DNA of 64,000 nucleotides from JAJFUV01 sp964384215 (lineage in GTDB: Bacteria; Acidobacteriota; Terriglobia; Bryobacterales; Bryobacteraceae), in contig CAYLLB010000007.1 of NCBI GenBank assembly GCA_964384215.1, positions 1 through 64,000 of the forward strand, written 5' to 3'. The position numbers were made by a program, and so were the translations under genes. Numbering within the stretch: position 1 is the first letter of the stretch; every line of letters begins with the position of its first letter. Below are positions 1 through 8,592 of the stretch, in pieces. Below the pieces are notes generated by a model that saw only the letters and a list, made by a program, of their open reading frames with translations, was not told the origin of the DNA and searched no databases.

Positions 1-1
1 G

Positions 2-796
2 GGGCGCCTGGGGCTGCAAGCGCATTCGTTCCTGGTCGGCCTGGGCGCGGTGGCTGCACATAACACCGTTGGGCATCAATCTTATTTGCTGGGGAAGGTC
101 GCCGAGCACGGGCGGTGGTATTACTTCCCGGTGCTATTCGCGGTGAAGACGCCGGCGGCGACGCTCGTGGGGGCGTTGATAGCTGTGATTGTCGCGTGGC
201 GGCGGCCACGGTTCGAACTGGTCGTTCCAGCCGGCTTCTACTTCGCCGCCAGCATGGTTTCCGGGCTCAACATCGGCCTGCGGCATCTGCTGCCCATTTA
301 CCCGTTCCTGTTTCTTTTGATTGGCGCGACGCTTGCGGCGTGGAGGTCGCGAATCGGGCGGTTGACGTTGTGGCTGTTGCCGGCGGTTCTCGCGGCCGAA
401 TCGCTGGCGGTGTACCCTCACTACCTCGCCTTTTTCAACGCGCCGGCCGGCGGCCCCGGCGCGGGGCCACGCTACGCGGCCGATTCGAACATCGACTGGG
501 GGCAGGACATCAAGAAACTGAAACGGTGGATGGACGCGCGGGGCGTTCCGCAAATCTGCCTCTGCTATTTCGGACGCGCCAATCCGGAGTACTATGGCGT
601 CAGGAACGTGGAACCGCCGCAGGCAAATGAGCGGGAGAACTGGAAGTACATGGACTGCTACACGGCCGTCAGCGTGACGCCGCTCGTGGGTGTTTATACT
701 CCGCGGGAACGCTTCGATATCCTGCGGCGAATGCAACCGGTAGCGAAAATCGGATACTCGATCTACGTCTATGACCTGCGGAAGAAGCGGCCTTAA
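2..796 (+). CDS. Membrane glycosyltransferase (GT39/PMT-like), C-terminal part
   Basis: The frame is open from base 2, so the 5' end lies outside the window; about 264 residues remain. Several hydrophobic helices are visible, including a loop with LRHLLPIYPFLFLL that is typical of the late membrane helices of dolichyl-phosphate-mannose-type glycosyltransferases. They are followed by a soluble tail with ADSNIDWGQD. The family transfers sugars from polyprenyl-phosphate donors at the outer face of the inner membrane; the substrate here cannot be told. Its TAA stop shares the palindrome TTAA (793-796) with the stop of the convergent next gene. Family-level call only. Confidence 0.6.
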   Translation, partial: GRLGLQAHSFLVGLGAVAAHNTVGHQSYLLGKVAEHGRWYYFPVLFAVKTPAATLVGALIAVIVAWRRPRFELVVPAGFYFAASMVSGLNIGLRHLLPIYPFLFLLIGATLAAWRSRIGRLTLWLLPAVLAAESLAVYPHYLAFFNAPAGGPGAGPRYAADSNIDWGQDIKKLKRWMDARGVPQICLCYFGRANPEYYGVRNVEPPQANERENWKYMDCYTAVSVTPLVGVYTPRERFDILRRMQPVAKIGYSIYVYDLRKKRP

Positions 797-1968
797 CGGG
801 TCGCCAAACGGGTGATGTATTGCAGGCGGTCGAGATCCGCGTCCGCCGTGACCATGTCGCTCACCCCCCAGATGAGGCGACCGGAGGGGTTACTTGATGT
901 GAAGAGCGCGTCGATGGACGCTCGGAATTCTTCCTCTGGCACACTTTCGGGACACAGCATGATGGAGGCTATGCCGCCCCAGACGGCGATGCGGCCCGCG
1001 AAGGCTGCTTGCACTTCCTCCAGCGTGCAACTGGTCATCGGGTGCGGGCAGAGCGATTCCGCCACGTCGAAGCCGGCCTCGACGTAAAGGGGCAGCAGAC
1101 GGCGGTTTTCGCCGTCGGTGTGTGTCAGCAGGTACTTTCCGCGCTTGTGCAGTTCCGTGGCGTAGTCGCGTAACGACGGCAGAATGTGCTTGCGGAAGAA
1201 TGCCGGATGCGTGATGGCGTCGTCGTAATTGCCGCCGAGCAGCACGCATTCGGCGGGCGAATCGGCGGCGATTTCCTTCAAGCGCGCATAGAACGGCTCC
1301 ATTTGTTCAGCCAGGCGCTCAATGGATTCCGGCGCGTCCTTGAGGGCATAGAAGAACTCTTCGATAGGCATCAGCGCACCCATGATGTGCTGCACGGGAC
1401 TCGCGAAGTCGCTCGAGTGCGCGGCGAGAAGCCCGTCGTCTCCGAGTTCGTCGCGTTTTCGCAGGTAGCCCTCGAAACGAGGCTCAATGCGAAGGTGCGA
1501 GAAGATGTAGCCGGCCACATCCAGATCGCGCGGTTGCTTGACCGCACGCTCGCTTATCCAAGGAACGGAAGCTCCGGCTTCCAGCATCTCACCGGTCCAG
1601 ATCGCGGCTGTCCGCACCGAGCCGAGGGGCGTGTGGTAATCGACTATGGTTTCCCTGCCGCGCCGGGTGACTCTCCGGTCCACATTCTCGAACCGGACCT
1701 TATAGACGAGACTGGGTTGGCTGAGGAGGCCGAGCGGGTAATCCACCATGTCGTCATCGCCGGCGAGTTCCGTGAAGTCCGGCACGACGCCGTAACAGCC
1801 CACGCCTAGTTTGCGCGCCAACTCCACAAGGCTGAGATCGCGCAGCCCCGGGGGCAGGGTTCCGTTGCGGGATTTCGCACGATACCAGAACTCAAGTCGC
1901 GGAACCCAGGGCAGCCGGTCCGGGGCGCGGCCTTGAATCACGGCGAGAATGCGCTCGCGTTCGGTCAT
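793..1968 (-). CDS. Uroporphyrinogen decarboxylase (URO-D) family protein
   Basis: 391 residues with the URO-D family layout: an N-terminal RERILAVIQGRAPDRLPWVP segment and a C-terminal part with LLTHTDGENRR, a cysteine in ESLCPHP and AVWGGI. This His...Cys spacing resembles the zinc site of MtaA/CmuA-type corrinoid methyltransferases rather than true HemE, so a methyl-transfer or demethylation role is more likely than haem synthesis, but no corrinoid partner is encoded nearby. The ATG at 1968 is preceded by AGGAG only two bases away. It is convergent with the upstream glycosyltransferase and overlaps it by 4 bp. Confidence 0.75.
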   Translation of the reverse strand: MTERERILAVIQGRAPDRLPWVPRLEFWYRAKSRNGTLPPGLRDLSLVELARKLGVGCYGVVPDFTELAGDDDMVDYPLGLLSQPSLVYKVRFENVDRRVTRRGRETIVDYHTPLGSVRTAAIWTGEMLEAGASVPWISERAVKQPRDLDVAGYIFSHLRIEPRFEGYLRKRDELGDDGLLAAHSSDFASPVQHIMGALMPIEEFFYALKDAPESIERLAEQMEPFYARLKEIAADSPAECVLLGGNYDDAITHPAFFRKHILPSLRDYATELHKRGKYLLTHTDGENRRLLPLYVEAGFDVAESLCPHPMTSCTLEEVQAAFAGRIAVWGGIASIMLCPESVPEEEFRASIDALFTSSNPSGRLIWGVSDMVTADADLDRLQYITRLATR

Positions 1969-2038
1969 GGCTCCTATATGCTAGCGCGGGCCGAAATACT
2001 TTGTAGGTACGCCGCGCAAATGCGTGTAACATAGGGTC

Positions 2039-2530
2039 ATGAAGCTAGCCACTCTTCTGGCAATCATGCTGGTCTTGACGTGGTTAGTCGCACCGGCTTC
2101 GGCACAAACTTCTCACGGCTACTTCTTCGTAGCACCGGGGGCCGCGTCCTGTAGCGGTTGTGGCAATAACATGACGCTGCATTTCGGTGGCGGAGGAGAA
2201 GGCATCTTCGGCAAGGGGATCGGAATCGGGGCGGAACTCGGTTATCTGACTCCTCGCGAAAGCATGAGCGACGGTCTGGGTGTCTTTTCGCCGAACGGGT
2301 ATTTCCACTTTGGGGGAAAGAACAGAACTCGAAAAGCGGATCCGTTTGTCACCGCCGGCTACACGCTATTGTTCCGCAGCGGCCACGCCAACCTATGGAA
2401 CTTCGGCGGCGGGCTGAATTACTGGTTTGGCGACCGGGTTGGGCTCAAGGTTGAACTGCGCGACCACGTCTGGTCGGTGAACAGCACCGAACACTATTGG
2501 GGCGTGCGCATCGGCATAACCTTCCGCTAG
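2039..2530 (+). CDS. Small outer-membrane beta-barrel-like secreted protein
   Basis: 163 residues with a clear signal peptide (hydrophobic stretch ending at APASAQ). The mature part is rich in glycine and aromatic residues in alternating strands (for example FGGGLNYWFG) and ends in GVRIGITFR, as expected for an outer-membrane beta barrel of the OmpA/OMP_b-brl class. A CSGC pair lies near residue 40. The box TAACAT lies 6 bases before the ATG with no Shine-Dalgarno sequence, suggesting a leaderless mRNA. The stop shares CTAG (2527-2530) with the convergent next gene. Function unknown. Confidence 0.65.
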   Translation: MKLATLLAIMLVLTWLVAPASAQTSHGYFFVAPGAASCSGCGNNMTLHFGGGGEGIFGKGIGIGAELGYLTPRESMSDGLGVFSPNGYFHFGGKNRTRKADPFVTAGYTLLFRSGHANLWNFGGGLNYWFGDRVGLKVELRDHVWSVNSTEHYWGVRIGITFR

Positions 2531-5500
2531 GGACCAAGCAGCGAATCGACATAGCCGATGACGTGCGGCGTGGGACTGGTGAACAGGCCCAGCATCTTGC
2601 CCAAAGTGCGTTGACCCTGCGGCTCGCCCATCTGCAGCAGGCTCTCAAGAGACCGCTCGGTCGCCTCAATCAGAACCGTGCGGAACTTCGGCTCGCCGGT
2701 TTCGCGATGCGCCAGCGCTACGCCCGCCAGGATGTGAAAATTCAGCGGGTCCAGGCCTCGCGCGGGCAGCGCCCGTGGGCAGGAAGCGTAACGGAAGCCG
2801 TGCAACTCTGGCACCCAGGTGTCATTTATCAGGTGACGGGCCCCACGGACTATGGATGCGGCGACTCGCGCGTCGCCGGTCACTTCGTGGTAGCGAGTCA
2901 TGCCGGTTAGCAAAACGCCCACCATGTAGCTAAGTTCGCCGTAATGCGGTGGAGCGTCCGGGTGTTCACAGATTGGCCAGCGGTCCCAGCCGCCGTTGGG
3001 CGTCTGGCGCTCCAGCACACGCTCGATGATGATCTTCGCAGCGTTCAGATAGAAAGGGTCCAGCGTGGCTTTGTAGGCCGCGGTAGTTAAGAGTAAGTGC
3101 CAGCCTGCCACGCGCGCGTCGAAGAAGTCGTAGTTACGCGTGTCCAGGGTGTCGTAGCGATCGGCGATCTTTCGCGCCGTTTCCATGGAGTACCGGTCCC
3201 CGGTCAGGAAGTAGTAAGCGAGGTGGCCTTCCGCATAAACGTGATCCACAGTGAGAATTCCCGGCGCGATGCCTTGGCCCGGCACCGGGGTAACGGCGTA
3301 GTATCCGCCCGTGTGACCGATGGCATGATGATACACGCCGCCCACGCGAGTTGGATCGCGGTGGTACTGGATGGTATCGACATCGCGGTTGTGCCACTCC
3401 ATCTCCTCGCCGCTGAGAAAGTAGCGGACGTCGCCTGTGCGCGCGAATTGCAGCAGCAGCGCTTTCTGTGTGTCGTATTCGCCGTTGCCCCAGTTGATGA
3501 CGCGCTCACCGTACCAGTCGCCGAAGTTCAGCATGCCGTAAGCGTGTTCGCTCAAGCGGTCTCGCATATATTGGGCGAAGCCGGCACGGAAGACGGTGTC
3601 ATACTGCGCGAGAATCCCGGTGGAGGAGGGCGCCGCCAGTTCCCCAAACACTTTCGTAGTGCTGTACCAGACAGGCGGCACAACGGCGCGCAGCACGGAG
3701 CGCTGGCTTCGCACCGCTGGCCGTGCCGCGCCGGCGGGAGTAACTTCGAGCCAGATCTCGTGCGTTTTCGCTGCGCCTTGCCGGAACTTGTAACGGCCGT
3801 CGAGGAGATAGTAGTAGAGTTTGTATTCGTCGGGGGTTCCCTTGAACGCAGCGTATTCGCCGCGCGCCAGCCGCGGGCAGAGATCCAACTCGATACCGCC
3901 CGGTGAAGCCCGCAATCCCTTCGGATAGTTTTGCCAGAAGTCGCGTACCGCAAGGGTCACGCGGCGCGCGGCGTCGCTCCACTCGGCGACTCCTTCGGAG
4001 CGCGTGCCGCGGGCGCCGTTGGAGACGGTGTAACGGTCGTCATGGAGTTGGCGCAACTCGATCGAGTCCGGCTTCTCGGGGCTGCTTTCCGCGTCCTTGC
4101 CAAGACCCCAACGCGTTGCGCGGCCTGCCAGATTCAACTTCAGCGTAAGAGAGCCGATGGAGGCAAACTCGTCCTCGCCGCGGCTGTAACCGAAGGTGTG
4201 CTGGATGCGCAGGAACGGCTGGCCCGCATAGGCATGAATACGAATCGTGTATGCGAAGAGCGTGCGGCCGTCGTTAGCGCGGTGTTCGCCGGAGGCGCGG
4301 ACAACGGTTCGCTGCGAGCCAGTCTCTTCGAGGCGGACATCGTCCGGCGCCGGGAGAGTCGAATATTCCATGCCGTCGTCTGCCGCCAGTTCGAAGGAAC
4401 AGGGCCGGGATGCGGAGACTAGCTCCTCTCCCTCCTCGAATACGCCGTTCTGATTCGAATCGAAAGCCAGCGATTCGAACAGGCCAGGACGGCGTTTGGA
4501 AACCGTGAACTTGAGCGGACCGGTGACGACGGTGACGCCCGCTGCACTTTTGACCGCTCGAAGCGGCGTGGCTGCAGCGCCGCGCACAACCGCGTTGCCG
4601 TATTCCACGCTGTATCCAGGCTGGGGTTTCGCGGCGGCCTGGAAGTCCGCCAGCACCCATTTCACGGTCCCATCCTCCCAACGGGCGAGGGTGGAAGTCT
4701 GCAGGGGCAACTCCTTGCCAGCAGGGTCCACGAGGCGCACGTTTCGGTCGGAACTCAAGGCACCCATGGGAAACGGTATGCCCGCCGTGGCCGGGAACGT
4801 CCCGGCGTAATCCGGCGGCTGCTCCGCGGCATCGAGCGGATTCACGACGCGGAGCGGGAGCGTTCGCTTCGCCACGGAACCGGCGGTGGACGGAGGCGGC
4901 GTTGCGGCGAAACTTTTCCATTCGCTCGTCACCTGGCGGCCTTCGCGGTCAAGTCCGATGATGCGGTACTCATAGGTTGCGCCGGCGCGCAGGCCCTCAA
5001 CTGTCACCCGGTGGTTCTGCACCGCCATGGTTTCCTTGATGCGCCGTACAGCGGCCGAACGCAAAGCCCTGTACTCAACGGTGGCGGCCACCGGCCAACT
5101 GGAGATCCAGGTGAGAGTTGCCCCGGCAGTCACGGGACGGGCCTGAAGTTCCGTGAAGGCGTATTCAGCGCGCCGGGCGGCGGGCCGTTCGGCCAGCAGG
5201 TAGATGTCCTCGGTGCGGTAGATGCCGGTCGCCGTCAGCGCTTTGAGTTCGATGGTCTCGCCGCCGCGAAACGAGTACGGCTCGGCGAGGAAGAACAGCC
5301 GCTGCCGGTTGTCGTCGTAGTTGGCAACGGCCGTGCCACGGCCGGCGCCGTTGACGCGGATCTCGAACCGTTCATCCCCGGCGGTGTCGTAAATCACAAA
5401 GCCCGGGTAATATGTGCCCGGCGCCTTCACCGTCGCGACAATCCGGCCGCCCTCCGCCGTGCGACGCACCGAAGGAGCGCGGTAAGGGGAGCGGTCGTCC

Positions 5501-5670
5501 TGGAAGCCGTCCAGGCGGCAGGAGTGAATCGGGATGACCACGTTGCGCGGATCCTCCGCGAGTTTGCGGAGCGTCGCAAGTCCCCAAGTGGCTTCGACCC
5601 CGGCGGCGGCCGCTGGCAGCGGCAGAGTCGCGAGGAAGAGATTCATGGCAAGCATGGAGCGGTAATTCAT
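2527..5670 (-). CDS. Secreted PcRGLX/YetA-like polysaccharide lyase
   Basis: About 1047 residues. Order of parts: signal peptide (to APAAAA-type cleavage), an N-terminal beta-rich region, a fibronectin-III-like region around residues 175-260, the YetA/PcRGLX RIFT-barrel start (LPLRVVNPLDAAEQPPDYAG, then WEDGTVKWVLADF), and a C-terminal alpha/alpha barrel with many Tyr/Trp/His residues. The family includes exo-acting rhamnogalacturonan lyases; the exact substrate is inferred only from the family. I prefer the ATG at 5670, preceded by AGGTGA; a GTG at 5679 overlaps the upstream beta-helix stop as GTGA. Either start implies translational coupling in a two-gene operon. Confidence 0.75.
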   Translation of the reverse strand: MNYRSMLAMNLFLATLPLPAAAAGVEATWGLATLRKLAEDPRNVVIPIHSCRLDGFQDDRSPYRAPSVRRTAEGGRIVATVKAPGTYYPGFVIYDTAGDERFEIRVNGAGRGTAVANYDDNRQRLFFLAEPYSFRGGETIELKALTATGIYRTEDIYLLAERPAARRAEYAFTELQARPVTAGATLTWISSWPVAATVEYRALRSAAVRRIKETMAVQNHRVTVEGLRAGATYEYRIIGLDREGRQVTSEWKSFAATPPPSTAGSVAKRTLPLRVVNPLDAAEQPPDYAGTFPATAGIPFPMGALSSDRNVRLVDPAGKELPLQTSTLARWEDGTVKWVLADFQAAAKPQPGYSVEYGNAVVRGAAATPLRAVKSAAGVTVVTGPLKFTVSKRRPGLFESLAFDSNQNGVFEEGEELVSASRPCSFELAADDGMEYSTLPAPDDVRLEETGSQRTVVRASGEHRANDGRTLFAYTIRIHAYAGQPFLRIQHTFGYSRGEDEFASIGSLTLKLNLAGRATRWGLGKDAESSPEKPDSIELRQLHDDRYTVSNGARGTRSEGVAEWSDAARRVTLAVRDFWQNYPKGLRASPGGIELDLCPRLARGEYAAFKGTPDEYKLYYYLLDGRYKFRQGAAKTHEIWLEVTPAGAARPAVRSQRSVLRAVVPPVWYSTTKVFGELAAPSSTGILAQYDTVFRAGFAQYMRDRLSEHAYGMLNFGDWYGERVINWGNGEYDTQKALLLQFARTGDVRYFLSGEEMEWHNRDVDTIQYHRDPTRVGGVYHHAIGHTGGYYAVTPVPGQGIAPGILTVDHVYAEGHLAYYFLTGDRYSMETARKIADRYDTLDTRNYDFFDARVAGWHLLLTTAAYKATLDPFYLNAAKIIIERVLERQTPNGGWDRWPICEHPDAPPHYGELSYMVGVLLTGMTRYHEVTGDARVAASIVRGARHLINDTWVPELHGFRYASCPRALPARGLDPLNFHILAGVALAHRETGEPKFRTVLIEATERSLESLLQMGEPQGQRTLGKMLGLFTSPTPHVIGYVDSLLGP

Positions 5671-5675
5671 GGTTA

Positions 5676-7748
5676 TCACCTAAGCAGGGCGGTACGAATG
5701 TCGTCCACCTGCAGGCCGATCTTCTCAACAGGAATGGGCTTGAAACCCAGTTTCCACGCCGGAGATTCGGGCCTGGGACGGAAGTCCATCTTGCTCTCGT
5801 CGACAAACAGCGGGTCTTCGCCGGCCAGATTGTCGTGAATCTCGATTATCTCGGGCTTGGCTCGCCATCCGATGCGGAGCCATTTGCCGTTGGCCGCGTT
5901 CTCTCCCTGGACGATGTTGCGCACTACGCGATTCCCTGTGGGTGGGATTCCCACCTGCGATTGATACGCCTTTTCGAGGCTCAGGATGGCCGGATAGCGC
6001 GTGCTGTAAGGCGGCGCGAGGTAGTTCATCGCCTCCAGACGCTCCTTCATGGTCTTGTAAACCATGTCGTGCCAGACGGGCTTGGGATCAAGACCGCGGC
6101 CGTCGATATCCACTGCCGGCTTCGAGTCGACGAAGATGTTGTTCTCCACCGAGTTGTCGCGCCCGCCGCCGATGAAAGCCGACCGCGTCGTCTTGTAGAA
6201 AATGTTGCCGTAGACTTCCACGCCGCTCGCGCAATCGTCCAGGTACACCGCCATGGAACCGATGCTGCCCCTGCCTCCCAGGTGGTGGAAGAAATTGTGG
6301 CGGACGGCGTTGCCGCGCTCGGTGTAATCGCGGCCGATGTAGAAGGCGCCGACATCTCCGGTTTCCAGACAAAGGTGATGCAGCTCGTTGAATTCGATCA
6401 GATGGTCGTTGCCGTGGATGAGAATGCCATTGTGCGGGCCGTCGTGGATCAGGTTGTTCCGCGCGCGGTTCCCCACGCCGGAGATGAGGATGCCCGGCTG
6501 GTATGTGCGCGACCATTCGGCGATGTGGTGTATGTGGTTGTTAACGGCGGCGTGCGAAGCGGGCGTGAGCGTTCTGCGATCGCCACCGTCGAGTTCGATG
6601 CCTCCGTCGCCGGTCTGGTAGATGTCGCAGCCGGCAACCAGGTGTTCCCGGCCGCCCACCACAATGACGCCCTGGTTCCCTACGTTGCGGATCGTGCATC
6701 CCAGAATACGAACCTGCTCGCCGCCGTGAACTTCGATGCCGCGGCCCCGGCCGTATTCCAATGTGAGGCCGCGCAGCGTCAGGTAACTTGCCTCGCGCAC
6801 GTTGACCAGTGTCTCGCTGGTTAGGGAGAGGGCGGTTTCGCCGGCGTTCGTCGGCGCAGGGGGCCAAAAATAGAGGCGCCCGGCGTCGCGATCCAGGTAA
6901 TACTCGCCGGGTAGATCCAGTTCTTCCAGAATATTGAGGAAGTAGAAAGGCTGGCCTTTACGGAATCCGTAAACGGCGTACGGGGCGGCGGTGCGGACCA
7001 GGCGTTTTTCGACGTCGATAGAGGCCACTCGTTCGTAACTGTTGGCCCAATCCCAAGCCCAATAGCCATGCACCCATATGTCGGCTGACGGCTTCCAGTT
7101 GCGCGGCCGGTCGCCCGCGTAAACGAATCCGAACTCTTTACGGCCGAGTATGCCGCCGTGCTCATCCTGCGGGGCGGATGGGTCGCCCGGCGCGGCAATT
7201 TCCGTGAAGCCCTCATTAGGCCAGCGCGCCACCGTCATCCGGCGGCCCTGAAAGAACAACTCGGGGTGCGAAGGCACCGTGGGACGGCTGAAGCCGCGCG
7301 ATTGCATCTCGCCGTAGCTGTCCATGCCGGCGGAGTGGAGGTCGCAGACAACGACATGGGATCGGGCTTCCGGGGGAAGCCGCTCGAGGATCGCCTTTTC
7401 TATGACGGGCCTCCACTCGCGCAGGAGACGGCCGCCCAAAAAGCGGACCGGTTCGTTGCCATAGTTCCTGTAAACCACGGGGTGCGCTTCGGTGCCGCTA
7501 TCGGCGCGGCTCAACTGAAAGGCCTGCGAAAGATAGTAGTCCCCACCACGAACAAAGACCGTGACACCGCCGGCTCCGGCACGGCGGGCGGCGTCGCGCG
7601 CGCGTTCGAGAGTCCGGAACGGGCGGCGGAGGGTGCCGCTCGAAGAATCGTTCCCTGTGGTCGAGACGTAAAGGTTGCGGGGGGCGGCCAGCGCGATGGC
7701 AGCCCCGCACAAGGCCAGCCACACCAGGGCAGGCGCCTTCTTTGCCAT
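5676..7748 (-). CDS. Secreted right-handed beta-helix protein (pectate-lyase-like fold)
   Basis: 690 residues: signal peptide, then an N-terminal segment typical of DUF1565-type beta-helix proteins (LYVSTTGNDSSSGTLRRPF), and from about residue 330 a long run of imperfect coils (LTLEYGRGRGIEVHGGEQVR, NNLIHDGPHNGILIHG, NNIFVDSKP). It is the first gene of an operon with the YetA-like lyase and overlaps it by a few bases, so both probably act on the same extracellular plant-type polysaccharide. TAGACT sits 7 bases before the ATG at 7748. A carbohydrate-active role is likely; a specific reaction cannot be assigned. Confidence 0.8.
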   Translation of the reverse strand: MAKKAPALVWLALCGAAIALAAPRNLYVSTTGNDSSSGTLRRPFRTLERARDAARRAGAGGVTVFVRGGDYYLSQAFQLSRADSGTEAHPVVYRNYGNEPVRFLGGRLLREWRPVIEKAILERLPPEARSHVVVCDLHSAGMDSYGEMQSRGFSRPTVPSHPELFFQGRRMTVARWPNEGFTEIAAPGDPSAPQDEHGGILGRKEFGFVYAGDRPRNWKPSADIWVHGYWAWDWANSYERVASIDVEKRLVRTAAPYAVYGFRKGQPFYFLNILEELDLPGEYYLDRDAGRLYFWPPAPTNAGETALSLTSETLVNVREASYLTLRGLTLEYGRGRGIEVHGGEQVRILGCTIRNVGNQGVIVVGGREHLVAGCDIYQTGDGGIELDGGDRRTLTPASHAAVNNHIHHIAEWSRTYQPGILISGVGNRARNNLIHDGPHNGILIHGNDHLIEFNELHHLCLETGDVGAFYIGRDYTERGNAVRHNFFHHLGGRGSIGSMAVYLDDCASGVEVYGNIFYKTTRSAFIGGGRDNSVENNIFVDSKPAVDIDGRGLDPKPVWHDMVYKTMKERLEAMNYLAPPYSTRYPAILSLEKAYQSQVGIPPTGNRVVRNIVQGENAANGKWLRIGWRAKPEIIEIHDNLAGEDPLFVDESKMDFRPRPESPAWKLGFKPIPVEKIGLQVDDIRTALLR

Positions 7749-7784
7749 GCCTAGCAGTCTATCAGGACTAGGGTTGAATCCTCT

Positions 7785-8393
7785 TCAGTTGCTCCGGTTA
7801 GCGAGTCTTACTTCCGAAACGAGCCCGTTTTGGAGGCGGACACTGCCCACGTTCCCGCGGTTGTCCATGTACTGGTAGATCTCGAGAAGTTGGCCGCTGC
7901 CCGGAATCGAGAGGCGGGCAACGGGCGCTCCCAGTTTGGCCAGCACATCGCTGCGGCCGGTGCCGGAGCGAATCGAGGCGATCTGCTCCGATGTCGGCGG
8001 CGGCGCGGGAGGCACAACCTTTGCTGCCTGGGTTTGGGGCGCGGGCGCGGGTGGACGCTCGACCCACTGCATGCGAGGCTGCAAGCCCGCCGAGCGGGTT
8101 CGCGCGCCCCAGCGCGGGGACCTTGCAGCAGGTGCCGGTGTAACGATGGCGGTCTTGCCTGCAGCCGGCTCGCCCTTCAGCGCGGCATTCTTCTGTCTTG
8201 CCGGCGCCGCCGCCGACTTGGTCTGTGCGTTGACCTTGCCGAAGATCTTCGAAAGACTGTCACTGACCGGCTTGCCGGCCACCCCGGCCACTGAGCCGGT
8301 TGCCGCGGCCAGGGAGGTCTCCGCAAGGTTCTGCGCGGACGCGAGCACGCCACCGGCCAGAAGGATTGATAACAGACACGCCAAGCGAGTCAT
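7785..8393 (-). CDS. Secreted protein with BamE/SmpA-like C-terminal domain
   Basis: 202 residues with a signal peptide (cleavage near VLASAQ), a low-complexity Ala/Pro/Lys linker (about residues 55-130) and a compact C-terminal domain. That domain begins IRSGTGRSDVLAKLGAP and continues with LLEIYQYMDNRGNVGSVRL, a pattern like the SmpA/OmlA (BamE) fold in which a G-x-S-x-x-x-V-x-x-x-L-G-x-P turn precedes strands. GAGGA lies 8 bases before the ATG. The domain suggestion is by pattern only; there is no lipobox, so it would be periplasmic rather than an outer-membrane lipoprotein. Confidence 0.55.
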   Translation of the reverse strand: MTRLACLLSILLAGGVLASAQNLAETSLAAATGSVAGVAGKPVSDSLSKIFGKVNAQTKSAAAPARQKNAALKGEPAAGKTAIVTPAPAARSPRWGARTRSAGLQPRMQWVERPPAPAPQTQAAKVVPPAPPPTSEQIASIRSGTGRSDVLAKLGAPVARLSIPGSGQLLEIYQYMDNRGNVGSVRLQNGLVSEVRLANRSN

Positions 8394-8532
8394 TATTAAT
8401 GTCCTCTGTCTTCATGCTAGATGCGGCGCACGGCGCGGCCAAGACGGGCGGCACCTTAGTCGGCTGGGAAAAGTGCTCTTAGGGGCCGGCTCGGTGGACC
8501 CGCCCGCAGCATGTGGTGGCGTTCGGGGTGAT

Positions 8533-8592
8533 ATGATGCTTAGTCTGCCTACCGGCATGGCGCTTCAGTTCGAACCCATCCAACGTTCGTGA
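8533..8592 (+). CDS. Possible 19-codon leader ORF before the tryptophanase-family gene
   Basis: A short frame with ATGATG at 8533, preceded by GGGGTGAT, encodes 19 residues (MMLSLPTGMALQFEPIQRS). Its TGA stop overlaps the GTG start of the next gene as GTGA. This resembles a coupled leader peptide, as tnaC precedes tnaA in Escherichia coli, but it contains no tryptophan and no similarity to TnaC is visible. It could equally be chance. Low confidence. Confidence 0.25.
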   Translation: MMLSLPTGMALQFEPIQRS

